A stretch of 64,000 nucleotides of DNA, from the NCBI RefSeq assembly GCF_014648395.1, contig NZ_BMRA01000007.1, positions 298,843 to 362,842 on the forward strand. Direction: 5' to 3'. Position numbers and translations under genes: made by a program. Shown in pieces: positions 50,799-58,983 of this stretch (position 1 is the stretch's first letter; each line of letters opens with the position of its first letter). The stretch comes from Micromonospora fulviviridis (lineage in GTDB: Bacteria > Actinomycetota > Actinomycetes > Mycobacteriales > Micromonosporaceae). Under the pieces are notes generated by a model. It had not been told where the DNA came from, made no database searches, and was given only the letters and a program-made list of their open reading frames with translations.

Positions 50799-51203
50799 TC
50801 AGCGGCTGCGGCTCAGGGCCGCCCGCGCCGCGGGGGTCAGAGCGTCGCCGATGCGGTTCGCCAGCTCGGTCATCTCGTAGGAGACCTTGCCGACGTCGCA
50901 CTGCGGGTCGGCGAGCACGAGCAGCGAGGCGCCGTCGTTGAAGGCCATGGAGAACATGAAGCCGCCCTCGAGCTGGGTGACGTTGGAGATCACCGCGCCG
51001 GCGTCGAAGAAGGCCGCCGCGCCGCGGAGCAGGCTCACCAGCCCGCTGCCGGTGGCCGCCAGCTGGTCGGCCCGGTCGGGCGGGAGCCCCCGGGTGGCGG
51101 CCACCATCAGGCCGTCGCTGGAGATGGCGATCGCGTGGCTGACCTCGGTGGCGCGCGAGGCGAAGGCGTCCAGCAGCCAGCCGAGATCCTGATGGTCGGT
51201 CAC
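50799..51203 (-). CDS. Roadblock/LC7 (CvnB-like) protein
   Basis: A 134-residue roadblock/LC7 protein: LGWLLDAFASRATEVSHAIAISSDG, AATGSGLVSLLRGAAAFF, and MTELANRIGDALTPAARAAL. In actinomycete conservons this protein is encoded directly after the sensor kinase and before a DUF742 protein and a small GTPase; those last two are missing here. GGGAGT is 5 nt before GTG 51203. It follows the kinase gene by 17 bp and precedes the ABC binding-protein gene by 51 bp. Confidence 0.85.
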   Translation of the reverse strand: MTDHQDLGWLLDAFASRATEVSHAIAISSDGLMVAATRGLPPDRADQLAATGSGLVSLLRGAAAFFDAGAVISNVTQLEGGFMFSMAFNDGASLLVLADPQCDVGKVSYEMTELANRIGDALTPAARAALSRSR

Positions 51204-51220
51204 GTGCACTCCCTGTCGGA

Positions 51221-53665
51221 TCAGTTGTTGACCAGGTTGGGCCGGCGGCCGGCGACGCCCCGGGCGTACGCGGCCATCGCGGTGGCCACCCGGGCCGGGT
51301 CGCGGTGCTCGGAGCGCTGCCGCGGCACGGCGACGCCGCCCGGCACCAGGTGCTGCTGCGGCTGCCGCTTGGGCAGCCCGGAGGTGGTGGTGCCGGCTGC
51401 CTCGGGCGAGTCGGCCCGGGCCGCCGTACGCCAGGCGTCGTCGGCGGGGCCGGCCCACGACGTGCCGTTCCCGTCGTCCGGACGGTCGGCCTGGAACCAG
51501 TGGTTGACCTCGTGGAAGATGACGAGTTCCTCGGTTGGCGCGGCACCGCGGTCCGGCGCGGGCGCGGGCCGGAAGACCGGTGCCACCGGCAGCACCCGCT
51601 CAGCCTGCGGGCCGCCGGCCCACGGCTCCGGCGCCGCCCGGTACGGCGGCGCGACGGTGGTCCGCGCGGCCCGCCGGGACGGCCGGGCGGGCGTGAGCAG
51701 GAACTCCTCCGGCGGCAGCGGCCGGATGATCGACCCTGGCAGCGCCACCTCGGCGATGGTGCCGCGGCGCGGGCCGGGCCGGAGCTGCACGGCCACGCCG
51801 AGCCGCGCGGCGAGCTGCCCCACCACGACCAGCCCCATGGCCCGCACGGCGGCCACGTCGATGGCGGGCGGGCGGGCGAGCAGGTCGTTGAGCTGTTGCC
51901 GGCGCTGCGGGGACAGCCCCACGCCCTCGTCGCTGATCTGGACGATCACCCGGTCGCCCAGGCTGCGGCCGGTCACCCAGGTCTCGGTCTCCGGCGGCGC
52001 GTACCCGGTGGCGTTCTCCATCAGCTCGGCGAGCAGGTGCACGACCTCGTCGACGGACTCGGCGGCCACGGCCACGTCCCCGTCGACGAGGCCGAGGCGG
52101 ATCCGGGCGTAGTGCTCGATCTGGCTCTGCGCCGCCTGGAGCACCTGTTGCAGCGGTACGTCGTGGTGGCGGACCCGGCCGACGCCGACCCCGCCGAGCA
52201 CCAGCAGGCTCGCGTTGATCCGCCCCATCCGGGTGGCCAGGTTGTCCAGCGTGTAGAGCTGGTGCAGCCGGTCGGGGTCGGTCTCGTCCTGCTCGACCTT
52301 GTCGACCTGGGCCAGCACCGCGTCGACCAGGCGCTGCTCCCGCCGGCTGAGGTGGATGAAGATCTCAGCGGTGTTGGCCCGCATCACCGCCTGCTCGGCC
52401 GCGGTCCGCACGGCCGCCCGGTGCACCGCGGTGAAGGCCTGCCCCACCTCGCCGATCTCGTCGTCGCTGGACGGCTCCAGCTCGTCGGCGGCCTGCCGCC
52501 GGGCCAGCTCGTCGGGGTCCACGGTGGAGCTGTCGGGGTGCTGGAGCCGGGCCACCACCTGCGGCAGCCGCTCGAACGCCACCGCGTTCGCCGCGTCCCG
52601 CAGCCGGCGCAGCCGGCGGGTGATCTGCCGGGCGACCGCCCAGGTGACCAGCGTGGTGAGCAGCAGGGCGACCAGGGTGGCGGCCGCCTCCACCGCGGTG
52701 CGCCGCCGCTGGTCGGCGTGTGCGGCGCGGACGTCGTCGAGCACCGCCGAGTCGACCCGCTGGCGCAGCTCGGCCAGGCGCACGGACCACTGCCGGGTGG
52801 CGGTCACCCAGGTGTCCAGGTCCAGCTTCAGGGGGCTGCCCGCGACGGTCCGGGACACCTGGTCCTGCATCCGTTGCAGCAGCAGGGCGCTCTCGCCGCT
52901 GCCGGCCTGCTCCCACCAGCCCCGCCAGGCGGGCCGCGCGAGCGCCAGGAAGGCGAGGCTCGACTCGGTGATGCCGGTGCGGGCGGCGGTGATGTCCTGC
53001 TGCATGGCGGGGGTCAGCTGGTCGGCCGCAACCGCGCGCAGGACGGCGACCTGCTGCTGGCCGACGGCCTCGGCCACCTCGGACAGCGCCGCGGAGGCCC
53101 GGATGCCGTCGGCGATCCGGGCGTTGACCACGCCGAGGGTGATGTGCTCGCGGAGGCTCAGCAGGTCGGCGATGGCGATCCGGTAGCTGAAGGTCATCGC
53201 CGACACCGAGGCGCGCTCCGCGGTGCGTACCTGGGCGCGCAGCGGCGGCAGGCCGGCCAGCGCCGCGTCGATCCGCGGCAGGACGGCCTGGTCGGCGGCG
53301 GCGCCGGCGGGCAGCTTCGCCCGCTGCCGACGGTAGTGGCCGACAGCGGCGTCGGTGGCCGTGGTGGCGTCGGTGAAGGCGTCCTGCTGCTGCGGCGTGC
53401 CCCGGGTCAGCAGGTCGGCGGCGACGATGCGCTCGTGTTGCAGCCGGTGCGCGAGGTCGCCCGCCTCGGCCCCGAGCTGCGCCAGGAGGCCGAGGTCGCT
53501 GGCGCGGCTGGTCTGGCGGGCGCTCTCGGTGAGCGCCAGGCCGGCGAAGCCCAGTACGGCGACCAGCGGGGCCGCGACGATGAGGCGCATCCGGGCGGCG
53601 ATCTTCCAGCCGCGGCGGCGGGTCGGGTAGGGTCGGGCCGCGTGGGACCTCGTGCTCGACGCCAA
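51221..53665 (-). CDS. Nitrate/nitrite-sensor-type (NIT) membrane kinase, CvnA-like, with Asn at the usual His position
   Basis: An 814-residue membrane protein. Two membrane helices (about 28-46 and 328-346) flank an extracellular NIT-type helical sensor. A HAMP-like linker follows. The dimerisation segment reads YTLDNLATRM (471-480), where CvnA-type kinases typically have LDHLATRM, so the presumed phospho-acceptor is Asn475. The GHKL domain keeps the N-box (LLAELMENATGYAPP) and ISDEGVGL. The last 150 residues are a Pro/Arg-rich disordered tail. TTG at 53665 has GGGGAG seven bases upstream. It starts the roadblock-transporter operon. Confidence 0.85.
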   Translation of the reverse strand: MASSTRSHAARPYPTRRRGWKIAARMRLIVAAPLVAVLGFAGLALTESARQTSRASDLGLLAQLGAEAGDLAHRLQHERIVAADLLTRGTPQQQDAFTDATTATDAAVGHYRRQRAKLPAGAAADQAVLPRIDAALAGLPPLRAQVRTAERASVSAMTFSYRIAIADLLSLREHITLGVVNARIADGIRASAALSEVAEAVGQQQVAVLRAVAADQLTPAMQQDITAARTGITESSLAFLALARPAWRGWWEQAGSGESALLLQRMQDQVSRTVAGSPLKLDLDTWVTATRQWSVRLAELRQRVDSAVLDDVRAAHADQRRRTAVEAAATLVALLLTTLVTWAVARQITRRLRRLRDAANAVAFERLPQVVARLQHPDSSTVDPDELARRQAADELEPSSDDEIGEVGQAFTAVHRAAVRTAAEQAVMRANTAEIFIHLSRREQRLVDAVLAQVDKVEQDETDPDRLHQLYTLDNLATRMGRINASLLVLGGVGVGRVRHHDVPLQQVLQAAQSQIEHYARIRLGLVDGDVAVAAESVDEVVHLLAELMENATGYAPPETETWVTGRSLGDRVIVQISDEGVGLSPQRRQQLNDLLARPPAIDVAAVRAMGLVVVGQLAARLGVAVQLRPGPRRGTIAEVALPGSIIRPLPPEEFLLTPARPSRRAARTTVAPPYRAAPEPWAGGPQAERVLPVAPVFRPAPAPDRGAAPTEELVIFHEVNHWFQADRPDDGNGTSWAGPADDAWRTAARADSPEAAGTTTSGLPKRQPQQHLVPGGVAVPRQRSEHRDPARVATAMAAYARGVAGRRPNLVNN

Positions 53666-53841
53666 GGCTGACTCCCCGCACTCATCTACAACGGTCTATC
53701 TGCATTTGCGGATTGCACGTCTCATTGCGCCGGAAGCCGTGCGCCCAGACCAGACCTGACCGTGGTACAAACAGCCCGTACCAGCATCTGTACCCAGAGT
53801 TGGCAGCGCCGGCTGTGCGCGTCGGCCCGACCTTCCCGACG

Positions 53842-54294
53842 TCAGCGCCGGGAGGGCGGCGACGGGGGCGGGCCGCCGGTCTCGGGCTGGCCGAGCACCT
53901 GACCGATCAGCTCCCGCAGCTCGTCGATGGCCGCCACCACCGCCTCCGGATCGCGCGCGTCGCGCCGCGCGGCCGGCGCCGGGTCCAGCCGCGCCACCTC
54001 GCCGAACCGTGGTCCGCGCCGGCCGTCCGCGGCCAACTGCTCGGCCGCGACCTGGGGCCACAGCGCGGCCAGCCGGCCACCGGTGCCGAGCACCTCGTCG
54101 CAGCGGACGGCGAACTCCTGGCTGCCGAACCGGCGACCGGACTCGACCGCGGCGACCGTCTCCCGGCTGAACCGCACCCGCTCCGCCAGCGCCCGCTGGG
54201 TCAGCCCCTGCCGGGTCCGCCAGCGGCGCAGCTCCGCGCGGAACCGGTGGCTGGCAGCGCAGTGAGCGGCGCTCGACGGGGGCGTGCGATCCAT
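53842..54294 (-). CDS. XRE-family helix-turn-helix regulator
   Basis: A 150-residue protein with a helix-turn-helix at about residues 15-70: FRAELRRWRTRQGLTQRALAERVRFSRETVAAVESGRR (split at conserved positions), then an unstructured Pro/Arg-rich tail. Start ATG 54294 follows AGGTGAG. It lies between the sensor kinase gene and a lone P450 gene, all on the minus strand. Target unknown. Confidence 0.8.
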   Translation of the reverse strand: MDRTPPSSAAHCAASHRFRAELRRWRTRQGLTQRALAERVRFSRETVAAVESGRRFGSQEFAVRCDEVLGTGGRLAALWPQVAAEQLAADGRRGPRFGEVARLDPAPAARRDARDPEAVVAAIDELRELIGQVLGQPETGGPPPSPPSRR

Positions 54295-54459
54295 GTGCTC
54301 ACCTTCGCGACGCCGGGTCGGCGTCGGCATGAGATCGGGGTGGGGTGATGACTGGGCATTCGCAGGGGACAATTCTTAACCCATCGACGGACGGGTGTGA
54401 AGACATGACTCCGCTCCGTGATCGCGTCCGCAGGTCAGCGCCCGGCACGGCGGAGCGGG

Positions 54460-55743
54460 TCAGGCCGCCGGACGCTCGACGGTGGGCGCCGCCCTGCCGC
54501 CGGACGGCACCGCCGGGTCGACGACCACCGGGAGGCCGCGGTGCGCCCGGAACGCCACGTTGGGGTGGTACGACCGGCGGTGCCCGGGGGCCAGCCGCAG
54601 TCCGGGCAGGGCCGCGGCGAGCCGGGTGAGCGCGATCCCGCCCTCCAGCCGCGCCAGCGCCGCCCCGATGCAGAAGTGCGGCCCGTGCCCGAAGGAGAGG
54701 TGGTCGTTCCCGTCGGTCCGTGCCGGGTCGAACCGGTCCGGTTGGGCGAACACCGCCGGGTCCCGGTTGGCGGCGCCGATGAGCAGCAGGCAGCGCGCCC
54801 CGGCCGGGATGGTGACGCCGCCCAGCGTGACCGGCCGGTTGGTCACCCGCAGCCAGCCGTCGATGGCGGGCGCGAAGCGCAGGGTCTCGGTGAGGAACCC
54901 GGGGACCCGGTGCGGCTCCGCCGCGATCGTCCGCCACCGGTCGGGGTCGGAGAGCGCCTGGTCGAGCGCGTGCGCGAGCAGCCCGGCCGTGGTCTCGTGC
55001 CCGGCGACCAGGAGGTTGAACACGATGCTCGTCACCTCGGCGACCGTGAGCACCTCGTCGTCGCCGTCCCGGTACGCGAGCAGCTGGTCCACGTAGCCGT
55101 CGCCGGGCCGGTCACCGTCGAGCCGGTCGCGTACGAGTGCCTGGCAGTAGCGCCAGAACTCCAGCAGGCCCCGGGCGAGCCGGACCTGTTCCGCCGGATC
55201 CGGCCGCCCCCAGACCAGGGCGATCTGGCCGTCCGCCCAGGCCCGAACCCGGGCGACGTCCCGCTCCGGCACGCCGAGCAGGTCGAGCAGGACCAGCAGG
55301 GGCAGCTCGGTGGTGAACTCCCGGACGAGGTCGACCTGTTGCCCGGCGCGGGCGACGAGGCGGGCCACCAGCTCGTCGACCCGGCGCCGGACGATCCCGC
55401 CGTAGCGCTGCTCGACGCGGTCGGCGGTGTTGGCGAAGGTGGCCCGCAGCGCTCGGCGGGTCCGCGGATGCACCGGGGGATCGGCGGCGGCCGTGGTGGG
55501 CGGGGCGTCGATCCGCATGAGGACGGCCAGGGCCTCCGGGCAGACGTCGTAGACCGGCGCGAGAGTGAGGGCGTTGCCGAAGCTCTCGGTGTCGCCGAGC
55601 GCCCGCCGCACGTCGGCGTGCCGGGCGATCAGCCACAGTCCGAGGTCCTCGTCGTGGTGCACCCCGCCCGGGGAGTCGAGCAGCCGCTCCCACGCCTGTG
55701 CCGGGTCGGCGAGATACGCGCCGGCGAACGGATTCCACCGCAT
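54460..55743 (-). CDS. Stand-alone cytochrome P450
   Basis: A 427-residue P450. The I-helix motif AGHETT is at 247-252, the K-helix ExxR at 286-289 (ETLR), and the haem-binding loop FGHGPHFCIG carries Cys358. It lacks fused redox domains, so it needs ferredoxin and reductase from elsewhere; none is adjacent. AGGAGG precedes ATG 55743. The upstream 288 bp are AT-rich and the neighbour downstream is an XRE regulator gene. No typical biosynthetic cluster surrounds it. Confidence 0.9.
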   Translation of the reverse strand: MRWNPFAGAYLADPAQAWERLLDSPGGVHHDEDLGLWLIARHADVRRALGDTESFGNALTLAPVYDVCPEALAVLMRIDAPPTTAAADPPVHPRTRRALRATFANTADRVEQRYGGIVRRRVDELVARLVARAGQQVDLVREFTTELPLLVLLDLLGVPERDVARVRAWADGQIALVWGRPDPAEQVRLARGLLEFWRYCQALVRDRLDGDRPGDGYVDQLLAYRDGDDEVLTVAEVTSIVFNLLVAGHETTAGLLAHALDQALSDPDRWRTIAAEPHRVPGFLTETLRFAPAIDGWLRVTNRPVTLGGVTIPAGARCLLLIGAANRDPAVFAQPDRFDPARTDGNDHLSFGHGPHFCIGAALARLEGGIALTRLAAALPGLRLAPGHRRSYHPNVAFRAHRGLPVVVDPAVPSGGRAAPTVERPAA

Positions 55744-56031
55744 GACCGCCTCCTGGGATGGCGACCCGGCGACCCGTCGGGTGCCGGCGCTTCTCACGGT
55801 GCGCCCCGCAGCGAATCAAGTCAAGATTTGTCCACGTCAATGTAATTGCCTTGGGAATTGCGATTTGCCACGCTCGGAAATTCCTTGCTCAGCTGCAACT
55901 TGCGGGTTGCCCGTTGCGCCCTGACATCCGCGCCGAGCAGCGCGAACGACCCTGTCGCGAGGCGGCGCGAATGAGCATCGACGTCCCGGCCGTTCCATTG
56001 TGGGGGTGCTCGGAAAAACGGTGTTCACGCC
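55744..56031 (-). promoter_or_regulatory. AT-rich leader/promoter region upstream of the P450 gene
   Basis: On the minus strand it contains TTGACG followed by an AT-rich segment with a second TTGAC, and upstream of these repeated (C/T)GCAA motifs (CGCAACGGGCAACCCGCAAGTTGCAG). A 63-codon minus-strand frame (56028-55837) without a family is present; I do not call it a gene. Confidence 0.45.
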
Positions 56032-56934
56032 TCAGCCCGGGGCGGTGGCCAGCAGTCGGCGCAGCAGCGCGACCAGCGCCGCCGCGTGGGTGCCGTCCGG
56101 ATCCAGGTCGGGCCGGAAGTCGGCGACGCTCACGCCGAGCAGCCGGGGCGAGGCGAACAGCGGCGCCAGCAGGTCGGCCACCTGCCCGAGGCCCGGCCCG
56201 CCGGGTTCCGGATAGCTGACGGCCGGCATGGCCCCCGGATCGAGGACGTCGCAGTCGACGTGCAGCCAGACGCCCCCGTCGACGTCGGCGAGCATCGCCG
56301 CAGCGCTCTCGCCGCACGCCCGCGGCGCGCCGACGACCGCCGGGGCGTCGATGCGCCGGATGCTGTCGGGCACCCGGGCCACCTCGGCGGCGGCCTCCGG
56401 GTCGAGGTCCCGGGTGCGGTGGCCGACCAGCACCACGTCGCCGGGCGCCACCAGCGGCGCGGACACCCCGGCCGGCGTGGTGAGCTGCTCGGGGCCGGTG
56501 CCCGTGACCAGGGCCAGGTCCATGTCGGCCGTCTCCCCCGTCGGCGAGGCGGCGCCGTCGAGGAAGTCGGGATGCCCGTCGACGAACCAGAGCCCCACCC
56601 GGCCGCGGCTGCGGCGCAGCCAGAGCAGGACCCCGAGCAGCAGGCTGCAGTCACCGCCGACCACCAGCGGCCGGCGGCCGGGCCGGCGTCCGGCGGCGTC
56701 GTCGAGCCCGTCGGCCAGTACCCGCGCCGCGCGGGCGGTCTGTCGCAGCGCGCGTACGCCGGTCGCCTCGTCCCGCCGGGCATCGTCGATGACGATCGGC
56801 GCGTCCCCGGCGTCGTCGAGGACGAGATCGGACAGCCCGGCCGCGCGCAGGGCGGCCGGCGCCAGCCGCTCACCCCGGCCGAGGGCCGAGCAGTCCCACG
56901 GCGCCCCCACCAGATACCAGCCCGGCGCTGTCAC
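56032..56934 (-). CDS. Arginase/agmatinase-type ureohydrolase
   Basis: A 300-residue ureohydrolase with the manganese sites VVGGDCSLL (in place of GGDH), FVDGHPDF (D-x-H-x-D) and HVDCDVLDP (D-x-D), plus SVADFRPD (normally SxEx). It hydrolyses guanidino compounds to urea and an amine; the Cys in place of His in GGDCS and Gly in DGH set it apart from true arginases, so the substrate is unclear. GTG 56934 overlaps the stop of the membrane-protein gene (GTGA), giving a two-gene operon under the MerR-type promoter. Confidence 0.8.
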   Translation of the reverse strand: MTAPGWYLVGAPWDCSALGRGERLAPAALRAAGLSDLVLDDAGDAPIVIDDARRDEATGVRALRQTARAARVLADGLDDAAGRRPGRRPLVVGGDCSLLLGVLLWLRRSRGRVGLWFVDGHPDFLDGAASPTGETADMDLALVTGTGPEQLTTPAGVSAPLVAPGDVVLVGHRTRDLDPEAAAEVARVPDSIRRIDAPAVVGAPRACGESAAAMLADVDGGVWLHVDCDVLDPGAMPAVSYPEPGGPGLGQVADLLAPLFASPRLLGVSVADFRPDLDPDGTHAAALVALLRRLLATAPG

Positions 56935-57389
56935 GCTCCCATCGTGGCACCCGTCGGGCGCGGGAGCGGCGGTACGCGCCGACTCGCCCACCAGGGCAGG
57001 ATCTGGGCGAGGCCGAACGCCACCTCGACGACGAGGAACAGCCACAGCAGCCGGGTGGCACCGTGGGCCAGCGCGTACGCCTGCCAGGTCGCGAAGAGAA
57101 CGCGCGCGACGGCGTCGTACCGGCCGTGCGCGGGCTGTGGCCGGACGAGGCGCAGCAGCGCCCACACCACCACGACCGAGCCCATGAGGTTCGCGTACAG
57201 GACCTGGATCGGGTCGGGGGCGGGCAGGCCGCCCAGCCCGAGCGCGCCGCCCAGCCGCGACAGCGCGCCGTGCAGCAGCGCGTACGTCCACGGCGTCGCG
57301 AAGCCGGCCGTGACCACGAGGTCGTATCCGGCACTCGCGCGAACGAGGCGCAGGTACGCGGGGTGGGAGGGGGCGGGAAGGCGGATCAT
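56931..57389 (-). CDS. Small membrane protein of the MerR-controlled operon
   Basis: A 152-residue integral membrane protein with about four helices (including VVTAGFATPWTYALL, LMGSVVVVWALLRLV, LLWLFLVVEVAFGLAQIL). It belongs to no family I recognise. Its start (ATG 57389) lies directly after the MerR-type promoter, and it overlaps the ureohydrolase gene by 4 bp, which suggests a shared role in the handling of an amine or small toxicant. Confidence 0.65.
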   Translation of the reverse strand: MIRLPAPSHPAYLRLVRASAGYDLVVTAGFATPWTYALLHGALSRLGGALGLGGLPAPDPIQVLYANLMGSVVVVWALLRLVRPQPAHGRYDAVARVLFATWQAYALAHGATRLLWLFLVVEVAFGLAQILPWWASRRVPPLPRPTGATMGA

Positions 57390-57426
57390 GACGGGCTCCT
57401 GCCGGTCTGGCTGCGGGACGCCCGAC

Positions 57427-57456
57427 GCTAAACCCTGGAGTACGCTCCAAGGTCAA
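57427..57456 (-). promoter_or_regulatory. MerR-type promoter/operator between divergent operons
   Basis: On the minus strand: TTGACC (57456-57451), an overlong 18-19 bp spacer with the near-perfect inverted repeat ACC(C/T)TGGAG-TACG-CTCCAAGGT, then TTTAGC/TTAGCG. An overlong spacer carrying an inverted repeat is the hallmark of promoters activated by MerR-family proteins. The MerR gene starts 23 bp away on the other strand. Confidence 0.75.
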
Positions 57457-57478
57457 GTCCACGGGCCGGCGAGGTGTC

Positions 57479-57862
57479 ATGCGTATCGGGGAGCTGGCCG
57501 CGCAGGCCGGGATCAGCACGGACACCGTCCGGTACTACGAGAAGGTCGGCCTCGTCGCCGGCCGGCGGCTGCCCAACGGCTACCGCGACTTCCCGCCCGA
57601 GACCGTGGCGTGGCTGCACTACATCCGCACCGCGCAGGCGCTCGGCTTCTCGCTGGCGGAGATCTCGCGCAACTGCGCGGAGCTGCGCGCCGCGCCCGAC
57701 ACCGCCACGGCGCTCTCGGCGCTGTTCCAGGAGAAGATCACCGTCATCGACGCCCGGATGGCCGAACTCGCCGCCCTCCGGGCCGACCTCGCCGCCCGCG
57801 TCGACACGGGGTGCCCGTTGCGGCCGGCCGGCCGGGCTCCGGACGCGACCTCGCGCGTGTGA
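57479..57862 (+). CDS. MerR-family transcriptional regulator
   Basis: A 127-residue protein. The N-terminal winged helix is typical (MRIGELAAQAGISTDTVRYYEKVGL, split at conserved residues), with RDFPPETVAWLHYIRTAQALGFSL, and a short coiled-coil C-terminus (EKITVIDARMAELAALRADL). Two Cys residues (Cys66 and Cys112) could be part of a sensor but no metal-binding loop is obvious. GAGGTG lies just before ATG 57479. It probably acts on the inverted repeat 30 bp upstream, which drives the divergent membrane protein and ureohydrolase genes. Confidence 0.87.
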   Translation: MRIGELAAQAGISTDTVRYYEKVGLVAGRRLPNGYRDFPPETVAWLHYIRTAQALGFSLAEISRNCAELRAAPDTATALSALFQEKITVIDARMAELAALRADLAARVDTGCPLRPAGRAPDATSRV

Positions 57863-57873
57863 GGATGCGGGAC

Positions 57874-58923
57874 ATGCGTGCCGTGATCTTCGACGAGTTC
57901 GGTGCCCGGCCAGAGGTCCGCGACGTCCCGGATCCGGTGGCGCCGGCCGACGGCGCGGTCGTCCGCGTCGAGGCGACCGGGTTGTGCCGCAGCGACTGGC
58001 ACGGTTGGCAGGGGCACGACCCCGACATCCGCCCGCCGCACGTCCCCGGCCACGAGTTCGCCGGTGTCGTCGCCGCGGTCGGCGCGGGCGTCCGCGGCTG
58101 GCGGCCCGGCGACCGGGTCACCGCGCCCTTCGTCTGCGCCTGCGGGCGGTGCCCCGCCTGCCTCGCCGGCGACCAGCAGGTCTGCGAGCGGCAGACGCAG
58201 CCCGGCTTCACCCACTGGGGCTCATTCGCCGAGTACGTGGTGGTGCGCCACGCCGACGTCAACCTGGTCCGGCTCCCCGACGAGCTGGATCACCCGACGG
58301 CGGCGGCGCTCGGCTGCCGCTTCGCCACGGCGTTCCGGGCCGTGGTGAGCCAGGGACGGGTGGCCGCGGGCGAGTGGGTGGCCGTGTACGGCTGCGGCGG
58401 CGTCGGCCTGTCGGCCGTCATGATCGCGGCCGCCTGCGCCGCGCGGGTGGTGGCCGTCGACATCTCCCCCGGCGCGCGGGAACTCGCGCGGCGCTGCGGG
58501 GCGACGGTCTGTCTGGACGGCGCCGCGCTCACCGGCCCCGGCGCGGTGGCGGCGGCCGTCCGGGAGGCGACCGGCGGCGGCGCCCACCTGTCCCTCGACG
58601 CGCTGGGCAGTCAGGCCACCTGCGCGGCGTCCATCGAGAGCCTGCGGCGACGCGGCCGGCACGTGCAGGTCGGGCTCCTCCCGGCCGCGCAGGGCCGTCC
58701 GGCGCTGCCCATGGACCGGGTGATCGCGTACGAGCTGGAGCTGCGCGGCAGCCACGGCATGGCCGCGCACGCCTACCCGGAGCTGCTCCGGCTGGTCACC
58801 GCCGGCGTGCTGCGCCCCGGCGAGCTGATCACCCGCACCATCGGCCTCGACGAGGTGCCCGACGCGCTGACCACGATGGACCGGCCCACGACGGCCGGGA
58901 TGTGCCTCATCGAGCCCCGCTGA
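57874..58923 (+). CDS. Zinc-dependent alcohol dehydrogenase family protein
   Basis: A 349-residue MDR-family dehydrogenase. The catalytic zinc site begins at GLCRSDWHGW and GHEFAG, the structural zinc site has four Cys in VCACGRCPACLAGDQQVC (split here), and the NAD(P) loop is YGCGGVGLSAV. It oxidises alcohols or reduces aldehydes. It follows the MerR gene by 11 bp and is likely co-transcribed. ATG 57874 begins the homology; an ATG nine bases upstream is in frame. Confidence 0.87.
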   Translation: MRAVIFDEFGARPEVRDVPDPVAPADGAVVRVEATGLCRSDWHGWQGHDPDIRPPHVPGHEFAGVVAAVGAGVRGWRPGDRVTAPFVCACGRCPACLAGDQQVCERQTQPGFTHWGSFAEYVVVRHADVNLVRLPDELDHPTAAALGCRFATAFRAVVSQGRVAAGEWVAVYGCGGVGLSAVMIAAACAARVVAVDISPGARELARRCGATVCLDGAALTGPGAVAAAVREATGGGAHLSLDALGSQATCAASIESLRRRGRHVQVGLLPAAQGRPALPMDRVIAYELELRGSHGMAAHAYPELLRLVTAGVLRPGELITRTIGLDEVPDALTTMDRPTTAGMCLIEPR

Positions 58924-58935
58924 GCGTGCCGGAGC

Positions 58936-58976
58936 GGCCGCGGACCGGTCCCCGACCCGGGGACCGGTCCGCGGCC
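58936..58976 (+). terminator. Bidirectional hairpin between alcohol dehydrogenase and propeller-protein genes
   Basis: Two perfectly complementary 18-nt arms (GGCCGCGGACCGGTCCCC) around GACCC, lying between convergent stop codons. Confidence 0.85.
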
Positions 58977-58983
58977 GGCCGGT

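Noticed and set aside
55837..56028. 63-codon minus-strand frame upstream of the P450 gene
   Set aside because: No clear Shine-Dalgarno sequence, no recognisable family and atypical composition; more likely part of the leader.
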